64,000 nt of DNA from Sulfuricaulis limicola (GTDB lineage: Bacteria > Pseudomonadota > Gammaproteobacteria > Acidiferrobacterales > Sulfurifustaceae). A program made the position numbers and the translations under genes. Shown piece after piece: positions 53,629 to 63,307 of the stretch; position 1 is the stretch's first letter; every line of letters begins with the position of its first letter. The notes under the pieces are model-generated. The model made no database searches, was not told the origin of the DNA, and was given only the letters and a program-made list of their open reading frames with translations. The DNA lies in the NCBI RefSeq assembly GCF_002355735.1, contig NZ_AP014879.1, positions 62,001 through 126,000 on the forward strand. Direction: 5' to 3'.

Positions 53629-53692
53629 TTTATTATTTTACTTTTTATGAAGCGCTTGGTAACAGGGATTGATACAGAGCGGAGCTTAAAAA

Positions 53693-53750
53693 ACCTAACG
53701 TTGGACTTAGGCCGCCGGTGTAGTCGGTCGTCTCGATGAATGGGTTAGGT
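53693..53750 (-). other. Integron-type attC recombination site
   Basis: On the minus strand a 58-bp element begins ACCTAAC (matching RYYYAAC) and ends GTTAGGT (matching GTTRRRY). The inner right side, GGCCTAAGTCCAACG, follows the classic attC pattern GGCTTAAYTCAARCG closely. The left side keeps ATTC, TC and CGAC at matching places. The stop codon of the preceding gene is the TAA of ACCTAAC, as in many integron cassettes. The inner L-box pairing is imperfect. Confidence 0.65.
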
Positions 53751-54023
53751 GGCGTAGAAAATTGGCCACCACGCACCCACGCCTTGCAACACAAAGCCGA
53801 GAATTAGAAAGACTAGACCGATCTTCATGATGTGATGCTTCTTCTTTTCGTGTTGCTCAAACGTAGGGTTGATAGTGGGTTGAAACGCTCCTCCAAAATG
53901 CCCGCTACCACCTGTATCGATTGTCGTGGGTTCGCGGAAAACACGGACCACTTCATTCGCAACAAGCAAGGCACCAACTATGTCGCAAGCAAGACCAATT
54001 GTTGTGATGATTTGAGAAATCAT
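53745..54023 (-). CDS. Small two-helix membrane protein of unknown function
   Basis: This 92-residue protein has helix 1 at the N-terminus (MISQIITTIGLACDIVGALLVA), a soluble Gly-rich segment, and helix 2 near the C-terminus (IMKIGLVFLILGFVLQGVGAWW). ATG 54023 has GGAAG just upstream; ATG 54047 is possible. Codons are AT-richer than in flanking genes, and the stop lies in the attC site, so it is most likely an integron cassette gene. Confidence 0.65.
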   Translation of the reverse strand: MISQIITTIGLACDIVGALLVANEVVRVFREPTTIDTGGSGHFGGAFQPTINPTFEQHEKKKHHIMKIGLVFLILGFVLQGVGAWWPIFYAT

Positions 54024-54064
54024 TATTTCTTCCGTGTCTACACGCATTCCATCAGAAAGTATTT

Positions 54065-54475
54065 TTAGCGAACTACAATCTCGGGAGTTCTTTCGCCTTT
54101 TGTTTTGGGACCGCCAAGAACTGTCCATCCCACACCGACTAACACACCGTTGTTAAAAATATATGGAGTAAATTCGTCATCAGTAGTTAATCCATCTCTG
54201 GTCCAACCGGAGCGTATGTAGTGAATTTCTACTTTCGCTCCATCCTTGACAAACTGGTCTGGTATTCTTGTTGTCCCAGCTGGCAGGCTTTTCTGTGTGG
54301 GTAAAAGTATTGCAAGTACTCTTTCTTTCTTGTCACCAAGCTGTACTTGGTCGGAAACCAATCTATAGTCGTCTATCGCTTTGACGAGGGCATTTCTTAA
54401 CTGGAATTCCTCTATTTCAGCGCAACTGGATAGCGGCAAAACAAACAGAACAAGGACGAAACGAAACATCCTCAT
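54065..54475 (-). CDS. Small lipoprotein (DUF3192/BamE-like), cassette-borne
   Basis: This 136-residue lipoprotein has lipobox LPLSSC (Cys18). The mature part has a BamE-like opening (VQLGDKKERVLAILL) and a beta region with EFTPYIFNNGVLVGVGWTVLGG, close to the DUF3192 pattern. GGGAGG sits 6 nt before ATG 54475. It is AT-rich and lies 41 nt before the small membrane protein gene; both probably travelled as one cassette. The function is unknown. Confidence 0.65.
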   Translation of the reverse strand: MRMFRFVLVLFVLPLSSCAEIEEFQLRNALVKAIDDYRLVSDQVQLGDKKERVLAILLPTQKSLPAGTTRIPDQFVKDGAKVEIHYIRSGWTRDGLTTDDEFTPYIFNNGVLVGVGWTVLGGPKTKGERTPEIVVR

Positions 54476-54755
54476 AGGAAACCTCCCATAGCCACATAAC
54501 TATAAATTCGAATTCAAAACAGCCGTATAACTTTGGCATGGTTGTGCTTCTCACATTAGGTGTCAAGCCAAACCCTGAGAAGATTTTGCTCACCTTCCCG
54601 CAGCGCGCGCCGAGTACCGCAGCCCCACCGGGAGCAGTTAAGCGAGACCGTGTTCGAGCCCGAAGCGCGTAGTGTGCGCCCGGCGAGTTGGTCGAGCGCC
54701 CGGTGGGGCGAGGAACGGAGGAAGGGGTCGCGCGCTCCGGGGGAGCGCTTCTTTG

Positions 54756-54785
54756 GGTACTTTCTTGTCGCGACAAGAAAGTACC
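54756..54785. repeat. Perfect 30-bp palindrome
   Basis: GGTACTTTCTTGTCG (54756-54770) is followed without a loop by its exact reverse complement (54771-54785). The flanking GC-rich phrases resemble intergenic elements I recall from other gammaproteobacteria. Confidence 0.85.
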
Positions 54786-54868
54786 TCGCCCGCGGTGCGA
54801 GAACCGCAATTACAAATACGCGGCCGCAGGCCGCTCGACTTTACGTGGGAATGACAGCAAAGCCATTC

Positions 54869-54900
54869 GGCGGGTTACGGCAAAAAACGCCTAACCCGCC
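54869..54900. repeat. Intergenic hairpin GGCGGGTTA/TAACCCGCC
   Basis: Nine-bp perfect arms at 54869-54877 and 54892-54900 with a 14-nt interior that holds a further short CGGC/GCC pairing. CCTACA follows directly, as in widespread repeats of this type. Confidence 0.7.
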
Positions 54901-54917
54901 CTACATGTACTATCTGG

Positions 54918-54937
54918 ATTCCGGCTTTCGCCGGAAT
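54918..54937. repeat. REP-like palindrome, second copy
   Basis: ATTCCGGC (54918-54925), loop TTTC, GCCGGAAT (54930-54937), flanked by GG and GAC. It has the same frame and flanks as the copy at 23908-23927. Confidence 0.7.
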
Positions 54938-54942
54938 GACAG

Positions 54943-55545
54943 CTAAAGGTGGGTATGACCCAAAGCAGAAACTAACGCCCTCAACGCCTGCCCCCGATGG
55001 CTCAATTTATTTTTCACTTCCGAGGGCAATTCTGCCGAGGAACAATTATGCGTCGGCACAAAAAAGATCGGATCATAACCAAAGCCATTCGCGCCGCGCG
55101 GTTCCAGCAGAATGTGACCCTCCCAGGTGCCCTGACAGATGATCGGGGTCGGGTCGAATTCGTGCCGCAGGTACACCATCAGGCACTGGAAACGCGCGGT
55201 GCGTTCGGCTTCCGGGATGCCGGCCAGGTCATCGAGCAGTTTTCGCAGGTTCTGATCGTCGGTGGCGCTCTTGCCGGCGTAGCGCGCGGAATAAATCCCA
55301 GGTGCGCCGTTGAGATAGTCCACTTCGATGCCGGAATCGTCGGCGATGGCGGGCAGGCCGGTGTGGCGCGTGGCGTTGCGCGCCTTCAGCAGGGCGTTTT
55401 CGACGAAGGTCAGGCCGGTTTCTTCCGCATCAATGACCTTGAAGTCGGATTGCGGTACGACGGTCAGGTTCAGTCCCGCGAGCATCTGGTTGATCTCGCG
55501 CACCTTGCCGGGGTTACTCGATGCCAGAACAATCTGCTTGGTCAT
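54943..55545 (-). CDS. rdgB: XTP/dITP diphosphatase (RdgB/HAM1)
   Basis: This 200-residue pyrophosphatase clears inosine and xanthosine triphosphates from the nucleotide pool. The N-terminal ASSNPGKVREINQ, the metal and substrate region ADDSGIEVDYLNGAPGIYSARYAG and the C-terminal GFGYDPIFFVP with LSHRGQALR are all intact. It is downstream of rph, as is common, but the usual third gene hemW is displaced. Confidence 0.95.
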   Translation of the reverse strand: MTKQIVLASSNPGKVREINQMLAGLNLTVVPQSDFKVIDAEETGLTFVENALLKARNATRHTGLPAIADDSGIEVDYLNGAPGIYSARYAGKSATDDQNLRKLLDDLAGIPEAERTARFQCLMVYLRHEFDPTPIICQGTWEGHILLEPRGANGFGYDPIFFVPTHNCSSAELPSEVKNKLSHRGQALRALVSALGHTHL

Positions 55546-55561
55546 ATAAAGGCTGTGAATT

Positions 55562-55653
55562 GACAGGATTAACAGGATTTACAGGATTTTTTAAATAAAA
55601 GAAGTTTTTAGTTTTGCCTTGGTTTTAATCCTGTTAATCCTGTAAATCCTGTC
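55562..55653. repeat. Inverted triplet repeat, 9-nt unit (rdgB-rph spacer)
   Basis: The left arm (55562-55588) is three ACAGGATTN units. The right arm (55627-55653) is its reverse complement with 25 of 27 matches. The loop is 38 nt and AT-rich. It uses the same unit as the repeat at 7346-7429, 48 kb away. Confidence 0.92.
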
Positions 55654-55666
55654 CATTAATTCTTTG

Positions 55667-56386
55667 TTATTTCATCTCCAGCGCTTTTTTCTGCTGCGCG
55701 ATGAGCTCGCGGATGCCGCCCTGCGCCAGTTTAGTCATCGCCAGCATTTCGTCGAGGGAGAAAGTCTTGCTTTCGGCGGTGCCCTGGATTTCGATGAAGC
55801 CGCCGCTGTCGTCCATCACGAAATTCATGTCGGTGCCGGCGTTGGAATCCTCGGCGTAGTCGAGGTCCAGCACCGCCTCGCGGCCGAAGATGCCGCAGGA
55901 GACGGAGGCGACCAGATGGCGCAGCGGATCGTTGGTGATCAGCCCGCGCTTGCGCACGTGGTTGATGGCGTCCACCAGCGCCACGCAACCGCCGGTGATG
56001 GAGGCGGTGCGCGTGCCGCCATCGGCCTGGATCACGTCGCAGTCCACGGTGAAGCTGCGCTCGCCCAGCTGTTTCATGTCCACCGCCGCGCGCAGGGCGC
56101 GGCCGATCAGGCGCTGGATTTCCATGGTGCGCCCGCCCTGTTTGCCCTGGGCCGCCTCGCGCGCCATGCGGCTGCCGGTGGAGCGCGGCAGCATGCCGTA
56201 TTCGGCCGTGACCCAGCCCTGGCCCTTGCCCTTGAGGAAGTTCGGCACTTTTTCGTCGACACTGACGTTGCACAGCACGCGCGTCTCGCCGAACTCGATC
56301 AGCACCGAGCCTTCGGCGTGTTTCGTGTAGTTTCGGGTGATACGGATGTCGCGTAACTGTTCGGGTTTACGTCCGCTGGGTCGCAT
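55667..56386 (-). CDS. rph: Ribonuclease PH
   Basis: This 239-residue phosphorolytic exoribonuclease trims tRNA 3' ends. It begins [20 protein letters not shown], contains the phosphate-site arginines of [14 protein letters not shown], and has [34 protein letters not shown]. The length is standard. It is divergent from yicC, with the PP2C/kinase pair placed between. Confidence 0.96.
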   Translation of the reverse strand: MRPSGRKPEQLRDIRITRNYTKHAEGSVLIEFGETRVLCNVSVDEKVPNFLKGKGQGWVTAEYGMLPRSTGSRMAREAAQGKQGGRTMEIQRLIGRALRAAVDMKQLGERSFTVDCDVIQADGGTRTASITGGCVALVDAINHVRKRGLITNDPLRHLVASVSCGIFGREAVLDLDYAEDSNAGTDMNFVMDDSGGFIEIQGTAESKTFSLDEMLAMTKLAQGGIRELIAQQKKALEMK

Positions 56387-56434
56387 GGGTCAGCCTGTTT
56401 CCGGGGGATGGAACGAGGCGCGAAGTTTAGCAGG

Positions 56435-57397
56435 TCAGCCCTTGGCTTCGTACTTCTTCAGAAAATCCTCGATCTCCTGGATGCGGTCTTGCAGCGGTTT
56501 GTCGCGCTCGCCCTTGGCTTCCGCGGCAGCGGGCGCCGGTTGGCGGATCGGCACCGGCCGCTTGGCGACTTGCGGCAGGTGATGCCGCGCCTCCTGGCGC
56601 AATTTGGCCTCGTCGATCTGGGCCGCGCCGTTGCCCTGCAGCGGCGCGCTCTTGCTCACGGCGTCCTCCCAGCGCAGGCACACGGCGCTGACGTTGTCGC
56701 AACCGTGCTTCATCTTGCGCACCGCGCCGAACAGCATGTTCTCCAGCGCCTCGTCCAGCGCCGGCGCCTTCAGCTGCTGCGCGATCTCCTCCGGCGCGAA
56801 CGCCTCCCACAGGCCGTCGGTGCAGGCGAGCAGCATGTCGCCCGGTTGCAGCAGGGTTTCTTCGCCCACGCTGATGGTGGGCTTGACGCCGCCGCCGAGG
56901 CAGTTGAGCAGGTGACTCTTCTGCGGATGCTCGAGCATTTCCTGTTCCGTGAGCAGGCCGCCCTGGTGCATTTCCTCGATGGCGGTGTGATCCTGGGTGC
57001 GCAGCAGCACGTGATTCTGGCGGATCAGGTAAAGCCGGCTGTCGCCCACGTGCGCCCAGTAGGCGTAGCCGTTCTGCACCAGGCACACGACGCAGGTGGT
57101 GCGCGGCTCGATCGGTGGGTTGCTGGCCTGGCCGCGCGCGATGATGGCGTGGTGCGCCTGCAGGATGCCGAGTGCGAGAAACGCCGACGGCCGCTGGATC
57201 ACCGGCTGGCGCAGCGACTCGAAACTGTGCATCAGTGTCTGCACCAGCACCTCCGCCGCCACCTCGCCGCCGCGGTGCCCGCCGAGACCGTCGGCCACGG
57301 CGATGAGTACGGCGTTGTCACGCTCGGCGTAGCCGACGCGGTCCTCGTTGTGCGGGCGCGCACCGCGCAGGCTGTATTGGGTGATCTGGTATTTCAT
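56435..57397 (-). CDS. PP2C-family serine/threonine phosphatase
   Basis: This 320-residue phosphatase has all metal motifs: RPHNEDRVG, VADGLGGHRGGEVAAE, GDSRLYLIR and ACTDGLWEAF. A C-terminal tail of about 80 residues with Ala/Pro and a short coiled coil (DRIQEIEDFLKKYEAKG) follows and may mediate contacts. It lies 7 nt after the kinase gene on the same strand, so the two are a matched pair acting on shared substrates. Confidence 0.9.
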   Translation of the reverse strand: MKYQITQYSLRGARPHNEDRVGYAERDNAVLIAVADGLGGHRGGEVAAEVLVQTLMHSFESLRQPVIQRPSAFLALGILQAHHAIIARGQASNPPIEPRTTCVVCLVQNGYAYWAHVGDSRLYLIRQNHVLLRTQDHTAIEEMHQGGLLTEQEMLEHPQKSHLLNCLGGGVKPTISVGEETLLQPGDMLLACTDGLWEAFAPEEIAQQLKAPALDEALENMLFGAVRKMKHGCDNVSAVCLRWEDAVSKSAPLQGNGAAQIDEAKLRQEARHHLPQVAKRPVPIRQPAPAAAEAKGERDKPLQDRIQEIEDFLKKYEAKG

Positions 57398-57404
57398 CGT
57401 CGCG

Positions 57405-58337
57405 CTATCCGCCCCACGGCAGTTTCTGCTTCAGGCGCTCGATCAGCGGTTCCGGCTCCGGCGGGGCGGACGGCGGCTTGTTGAGAGCATCGAGCAGGGC
57501 GTCCACCTTCTGCGGGCGCGACAACTGGTCCATCTGCAGGCACCAGTCGATGGCCTCGAGCAACTCGCGCGAATAGTACGAGGAAAACTGGCGCACCGCC
57601 GGTTTGTAAGTGTCCTTCTCGGCGCGCTTGGTGGCCGGCGGCGGGGCCTTGCCGCACAGGCAGGCCCACATGGTGGCGCCCACGGCGTAGAGATCGGTCC
57701 ACGGGCCGATGTGGCCGCGTGTGTGCTGCTCGATGGGCGCGAAGCCGCGCGTCAGCGTGTGCGGCAGCGCGCGCCGTTCGTTCACGAACGATGACTGCGC
57801 GGCGCCGAAGTCGAGCAGCAGCGGCGACCCGCCCGGCCGCAGGTACACGTTGGCCGGCTTGATGTCGAGGTGCAGCAGATTGTGGTCGTGCAGTTCGCGC
57901 AGGCCCTGCAGCAGCTGGGGGAAAACCGTGCGGATGAATTTTTCCGTCATGCGGCCGTTGTGGCGCTTGATGTAAAAGCGCAGGTCCTTGCCGTCCTCGT
58001 AGTTCATCACCATGTACACGGTGTTGTTCTCGCGGAAGAAATCCGTCACGCGCACGATGTTGGGGTGATTGATCTTCGACAGCGCCATGGCCTCGTCGAA
58101 GAAGCGCTTCATGCCGGTGTTGAAGGTGCTGGCGGTGGTGTGCGACAGGGTTTCGACGGACTCGCCGTCCACGCGCGCGGCCTGCTTGTCCGGCAGGTAT
58201 TCCTTGATCACCACCCACTGGCCGTTCTGGCCGTTGCGCGCCAGGTAGACGATGCTGAAGCCGCCGCCGCCGATGGTCTTGGCGATGCTGTATTGGTGCA
58301 GCTGGTAGCCCTCGGGCAGGGCATTCTCGATCTTCAT
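57405..58337 (-). CDS. Serine/threonine protein kinase
   Basis: This 310-residue Hanks-type kinase has the glycine loop GGGGFSIVYLA, the ATP-binding Lys of VVIKEYL, the catalytic HLDIKPANV, the metal site LLDFGAAQ and the activation end TRGFAPIEQ. The C-terminal tail is Pro-rich with no membrane helix, so it is cytosolic. Its partner phosphatase is next downstream. Targets are unknown. Confidence 0.9.
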   Translation of the reverse strand: MKIENALPEGYQLHQYSIAKTIGGGGFSIVYLARNGQNGQWVVIKEYLPDKQAARVDGESVETLSHTTASTFNTGMKRFFDEAMALSKINHPNIVRVTDFFRENNTVYMVMNYEDGKDLRFYIKRHNGRMTEKFIRTVFPQLLQGLRELHDHNLLHLDIKPANVYLRPGGSPLLLDFGAAQSSFVNERRALPHTLTRGFAPIEQHTRGHIGPWTDLYAVGATMWACLCGKAPPPATKRAEKDTYKPAVRQFSSYYSRELLEAIDWCLQMDQLSRPQKVDALLDALNKPPSAPPEPEPLIERLKQKLPWGG

Positions 58338-58472
58338 GACTTCCGTTTTGTTCCTGGCCGGCGGGCGGGTCCCGCGCTCGGCGTTTCCATCTCTATAGAG
58401 TATATATGCCCGGATTCAACCGGCAGGGCGGGTTTCACCGTTCAGGGAATAGGGTTACCATCCGTGCCGCCC

Positions 58473-60016
<1,544 letters not shown>

Positions 60017-60036
60017 ACGCAGGGCCAAGTGGCAAA

Positions 60037-60055
60037 AAGCGCCCTATATCAGTAA
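60037..60055 (+). terminator. Hairpin candidates after gmk
   Basis: The clearest terminator in the gmk-rpoZ spacer is slightly downstream: CGCGG (60137-60141), loop CAAAA, CCGCG (60147-60151), then TTTT. It sits 25 nt before rpoZ and could end gmk transcripts or attenuate rpoZ. The stretch listed here shows only a weak GGC/GCC pairing. Confidence 0.2.
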
Positions 60056-60136
60056 GATGCAATACAGCGCTTATCCCTGACCGTTCCGGTACCGGCAGCT
60101 GCCCGGGGTGCGTGCTTTAGTTTAAGTGTTGAACCC

Positions 60137-60155
60137 CGCGGCAAAACCGCGTTTT
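60137..60155 (+). terminator. Terminator or attenuator before rpoZ
   Basis: A 5-bp GC stem with a 5-nt CAAAA loop is followed directly by four T. It is short but correctly formed. A promoter for rpoZ must lie either upstream (readthrough) or within the remaining 25 nt, so attenuation of rpoZ-spoT is possible. Confidence 0.5.
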
Positions 60156-60179
60156 CTCATTCAAGATTGAGGTACAGGT

Positions 60180-60485
60180 ATGGCTCGTATCACGGTAGAA
60201 GATTGTCTGGACAACGTCGATAACCGCTTCCAGCTGGTGCTGGTGGCCACGCGCCGCGCGCGCCAGCTGATCAACGGCGCGGACGCCCACGTGCCGCGGG
60301 AAAACGACAAGCCCACGGTGCTCGCCCTGCGCGAGATCGCCGACGGTTACGTGACCAACGCCATCCTGGACGAGGAAGTGGCGCCAGTCGTACTCGAGGC
60401 CAATGAAAACACAGCCGACCAACCCCAAACAGGCGGGCTCGACATCAGCCCGGCCGCCGGCAAAGAGGGCGGAACCGAGATCTGA
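60180..60485 (+). CDS. rpoZ: RNA polymerase omega subunit
   Basis: This 101-residue subunit begins [30 protein letters not shown], the standard omega signature. It stabilises the beta' subunit and forms part of one ppGpp site on polymerase, which suits its pairing with spoT. The last 83 nt overlap the spoT reading frame, and the C-terminal 25 residues are a non-conserved acidic/Gly tail. Confidence 0.95.
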   Translation: MARITVEDCLDNVDNRFQLVLVATRRARQLINGADAHVPRENDKPTVLALREIADGYVTNAILDEEVAPVVLEANENTADQPQTGGLDISPAAGKEGGTEI

Positions 60486-62661
60486 ACCGCCGCCCGGCAA
60501 ACCCGGGGATCGGTTCCAGATCGCTGACCTGTGCCACCTACTCGAATCCTATCTCGAGCCCCGGGACGTCGCTGACGTTTATTCGGCCTACCTGTTCGGC
60601 GCCGAGGCCCACGAGGGCCAGCGGCGCGTCAGCGGCGAACCCTACATCTACCATCCGATCGAGGTCGCCCGCATCCTGGCGGAGATGCACCTCGACGCCA
60701 AAAGCATCACCGCCGCGATCCTGCACGACGTCATCGAGGACACGCCCACGGTCAAGGAAAAAATCGCCGAGCAGTTCGGCGAGGACGTGGCCGCGCTGGT
60801 GGACGGCGTCTCCAAGATCACCCGCATCGAATTCCAGTCGCAGGAAGAGGCGCAGGCGGAGAATTTCCGCAAGATGCTGCTCGCCATGGCGAGCGACATC
60901 CGCGTCATCCTGATCAAGCTCGCCGACCGCCTGCACAACATGCGCACCATCGCCGCGCTCAAACCGGAGCGCCGCCGCGCCATCGCGCGCGAGACGCTCG
61001 ACATCTACGCGCCGATCGCCAACCGCCTCGGCGTGCGCCAGTGGGCGGCGGAGCTGAGCAATCTCGGGTTCGCCGCGCTTTACCCGCTGCGCTACCGCAT
61101 CATCGACGAGGCGGTGCGCAAGCGCCACGGCAACCGCAAGGCCATCGTCGAGAAAATCCGTGTCGCCATCGTCGCCCAGCTGGAACGCGAGGGCCTGCAT
61201 GCGGAGGTGACCGGGCGCGAAAAAAGCCTGTACGGCGTGTACCGCAAGATGCAGCAGAAGCACCTGTCGTTCGACCAGGTGTATGACATCTACGGTTTCC
61301 GCGTGATCGTGGACAAGGCCGACACCTGCTACCGGGCGCTGGGCGTGATCCATAACCTCTACAAGCCCATCCCCGGCCGCTTCAAGGACTACATCGCCAT
61401 TCCCAAGGCCAACGGTTACCAGTCGCTGCACACCGTGGTGTTCGGTCCGTTCGGGGTTTCGCTCGAGGTGCAGATCCGCACGCACGAAATGGATCGCGTG
61501 GCCGAGGCCGGCGTGGCCTCGCACTGGCTGTACAAGAGCGGTGACAGCGTGGCCGATCCCACCCAGCAGCGCGCGCTGCAATGGCTCAAGGACCTGCTGG
61601 ACACCCAGCAGAAGGCGGGCAACCCGCGCGAGTTCCTGGAGCATCTCAAGGTGGACCTGTTCCCGGACGAGGTTTACGTGTTCACCCCCAACGGCGAGAT
61701 CAAGAAACTGCCGCGCGACGCCACCGTTATCGACTTCGCCTACGACGTGCATACCGACATCGGCAACCGCTGCGTCGGCGCCAAGATCAATCACCAGCTG
61801 GTGCCGTTGCGCACCACGCTGCGCAACGGCGATCACGTCGAGATCATCACCGCGGACTGGGGCCGCCCCAGCCCGTCCTGGCTCAATTATGTCGTTACCA
61901 GCAAGTCGCGCGCGCATATCCGCAATTTCCTGAAGAACCAGAAAGTCGACGAATCGGCCAAGCTCGGCGAGCGCCTGCTGACCACGGCGCTCGAGGACAT
62001 CGGCGCCGATCTGCAGAAAATCCCCGCAGACAGCCGCCAGGCCCTGCTCAAGACCCTGAAGCTTAAAAACTGGGATGAACTTATGAGCGAAATCGGTCTC
62101 GGCAACCGCCTGGCCTCGGTGGTGGCGCGCCAGCTGGTGCCGCCGACCGAGGCGGAAGACGCCAGCCGTTTTTTGCGGCTGTTCCGGCTGCGTTCCCAGA
62201 AGCCGAAGACGAAGGAGCCGGCGCTGGCGATCCACGGGACCGAGGGCGTGGTGGTCACCTACGCGCGCTGCTGCCGTCCCATCCCCGGCGATCCCATCCT
62301 CGGGTTCCTCACCGCCGGGCGTGGCATCGTGGTGCATACCGAGGATTGCCCGAACGTGGTGCGTTACCGCAAGCACCCGGAGCAATGGATCGACGTGCAA
62401 TGGGAGCGCGACATCAAGGGCGTGTACCCGGTGTACGTGCGGGTCGAGGCCCGGAACCAGCGCGGCGTGCTGGCGTCCGTGGCCGCGGCCATCGCGGAAC
62501 AGGAGGCCAACATCGACTCGGTCTCCTTCGACGACCGCGACAGCCAGTACACCTCCATGGACTTCACCATCGAGGTGCGCGACCGCGTGCACCTGGCGCA
62601 GATCATGCGGCGCATCCGCGCGCTCGAGTCGGTGGTTCGGATCAACCGGAAGAAAGGATAG
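60403..62661 (+). CDS. spoT: Bifunctional (p)ppGpp synthetase/hydrolase SpoT
   Basis: This 752-residue enzyme has an HD hydrolase domain ([11 protein letters not shown]), a synthetase domain ([18 protein letters not shown]), a TGS domain ([14 protein letters not shown]), and a C-terminal ACT domain. The synthetase carries RFKD, the RxKD form of bifunctional Rel/Spo enzymes. ATG 60403 lies inside rpoZ. No ATG, GTG or TTG occurs in frame before the conserved region begins, so the 83-nt overlap seems real. Confidence 0.93.
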   Translation: MKTQPTNPKQAGSTSARPPAKRAEPRSEPPPGKPGDRFQIADLCHLLESYLEPRDVADVYSAYLFGAEAHEGQRRVSGEPYIYHPIEVARILAEMHLDAKSITAAILHDVIEDTPTVKEKIAEQFGEDVAALVDGVSKITRIEFQSQEEAQAENFRKMLLAMASDIRVILIKLADRLHNMRTIAALKPERRRAIARETLDIYAPIANRLGVRQWAAELSNLGFAALYPLRYRIIDEAVRKRHGNRKAIVEKIRVAIVAQLEREGLHAEVTGREKSLYGVYRKMQQKHLSFDQVYDIYGFRVIVDKADTCYRALGVIHNLYKPIPGRFKDYIAIPKANGYQSLHTVVFGPFGVSLEVQIRTHEMDRVAEAGVASHWLYKSGDSVADPTQQRALQWLKDLLDTQQKAGNPREFLEHLKVDLFPDEVYVFTPNGEIKKLPRDATVIDFAYDVHTDIGNRCVGAKINHQLVPLRTTLRNGDHVEIITADWGRPSPSWLNYVVTSKSRAHIRNFLKNQKVDESAKLGERLLTTALEDIGADLQKIPADSRQALLKTLKLKNWDELMSEIGLGNRLASVVARQLVPPTEAEDASRFLRLFRLRSQKPKTKEPALAIHGTEGVVVTYARCCRPIPGDPILGFLTAGRGIVVHTEDCPNVVRYRKHPEQWIDVQWERDIKGVYPVYVRVEARNQRGVLASVAAAIAEQEANIDSVSFDDRDSQYTSMDFTIEVRDRVHLAQIMRRIRALESVVRINRKKG

Positions 62662-62723
62662 TTTCAGGTCTCAGGTTTCAAGTTTCAGGTGCGAACCTGA
62701 GACCTGAAACCTGAAACTTGAAA
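62662..62723. repeat. Inverted repeat with 7-nt unit (spoT-ridA spacer)
   Basis: Four tandem 7-nt units of the form TTTCAGG (62662-62689) face an inverted set of CCTGAAA-type units (62696-62723). Arms are imperfect complements of each other but share the unit. It ends 17 nt before the ridA start. Confidence 0.85.
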
Positions 62724-62740
62724 TCGTTATCGAGGCCATA

Positions 62741-63175
62741 ATGAAAAAAGCAGTAATCTCTACTAACAAAGCCCCCCAAGCCATCGGTCCCTATTCACAG
62801 GCAATCAAGGCCGGCGACACCGTTTACCTTGCCGGCCAGATCCCGCTGGTGCCGGAGACCATGGCGCTGGTGGAAGGTGACATGCGCGCGCAGATTTCGC
62901 GTGTGTTCGAAAACCTGGCGGCGGTGGCCAAGGCGTCCGGCGGCAGCCTGCAGGACATCGTGAAGCTCAATGTCTATCTCACCGACCTCGGGCACTTCCC
63001 GCTGGTGAACGAGGTGATGGCGCAGTATTTCCGCGAGCCCTATCCGGCGCGCGCGGCCGTCGGCGTCGCTGCCCTGCCCAAGGGTGCGGCGGTGGAGATG
63101 GACGCGGTCATGGTGCTCGGATCTGGTCGCCCACCGAAAAAAGCGAAGAAAAAAGCAAAACGTAACCGCAGATAA
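62741..63175 (+). CDS. ridA: RidA family enamine/imine deaminase
   Basis: This 144-residue protein has the family core ([47 protein letters not shown], with the catalytic Arg). It hydrolyses reactive enamines released by PLP enzymes. Unlike typical 126-130-residue members it ends in a 15-residue Lys/Arg tail ([14 protein letters not shown]). The last four codons and stop coincide with a unit of an intergenic repeat. The spoT-ridA-recG order is common. Confidence 0.92.
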   Translation: MKKAVISTNKAPQAIGPYSQAIKAGDTVYLAGQIPLVPETMALVEGDMRAQISRVFENLAAVAKASGGSLQDIVKLNVYLTDLGHFPLVNEVMAQYFREPYPARAAVGVAALPKGAAVEMDAVMVLGSGRPPKKAKKKAKRNRR

Positions 63176-63298
63176 ACGGTCGCTCCTGCGCTCGCGACAT
63201 TCGTATATCCCTGTGCAGCACTGATGCATGCGGATTGCGGATTAAAGCTGAAACTGTTCTATTTCTATCTGCGTTAATCGGCGTTCATCCGCGGTTTC
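63164..63298. repeat. Inverted repeat with 10-nt unit (ridA end to recG)
   Basis: The right arm (63265-63298) contains three 10-nt units that read CGCNGATNAA on the complementary strand. A single matching unit in opposite orientation (AACCGCAGATAAACG, 63164-63178) overlaps the ridA stop codon. GCGGATTGCGGATTAA nearby looks like a decayed piece. The right arm ends 9 nt before the recG start. Confidence 0.7.
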
Positions 63299-63307
63299 AA
63301 AATTCAT

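Larger units (their letters stand above)
54476..54942. other. Repeat-rich spacer between the cassette and rdgB
   Basis: No believable gene is present; open frames here are made of repeat sequence. It holds three palindromic elements, listed separately, and a GC-rich block (54600-54750). Plus-strand ACATAAC at 54494-54500 and GTATAAC at 54525-54531 are possible 5' borders of the integron-type cassette. Confidence 0.55.

Noticed and set aside
54560-54946. A 128-codon frame ending FRRNDS over the repeat cluster
   Set aside because: It is made entirely of palindromic repeat sequence; proteins of this type are common false predictions.
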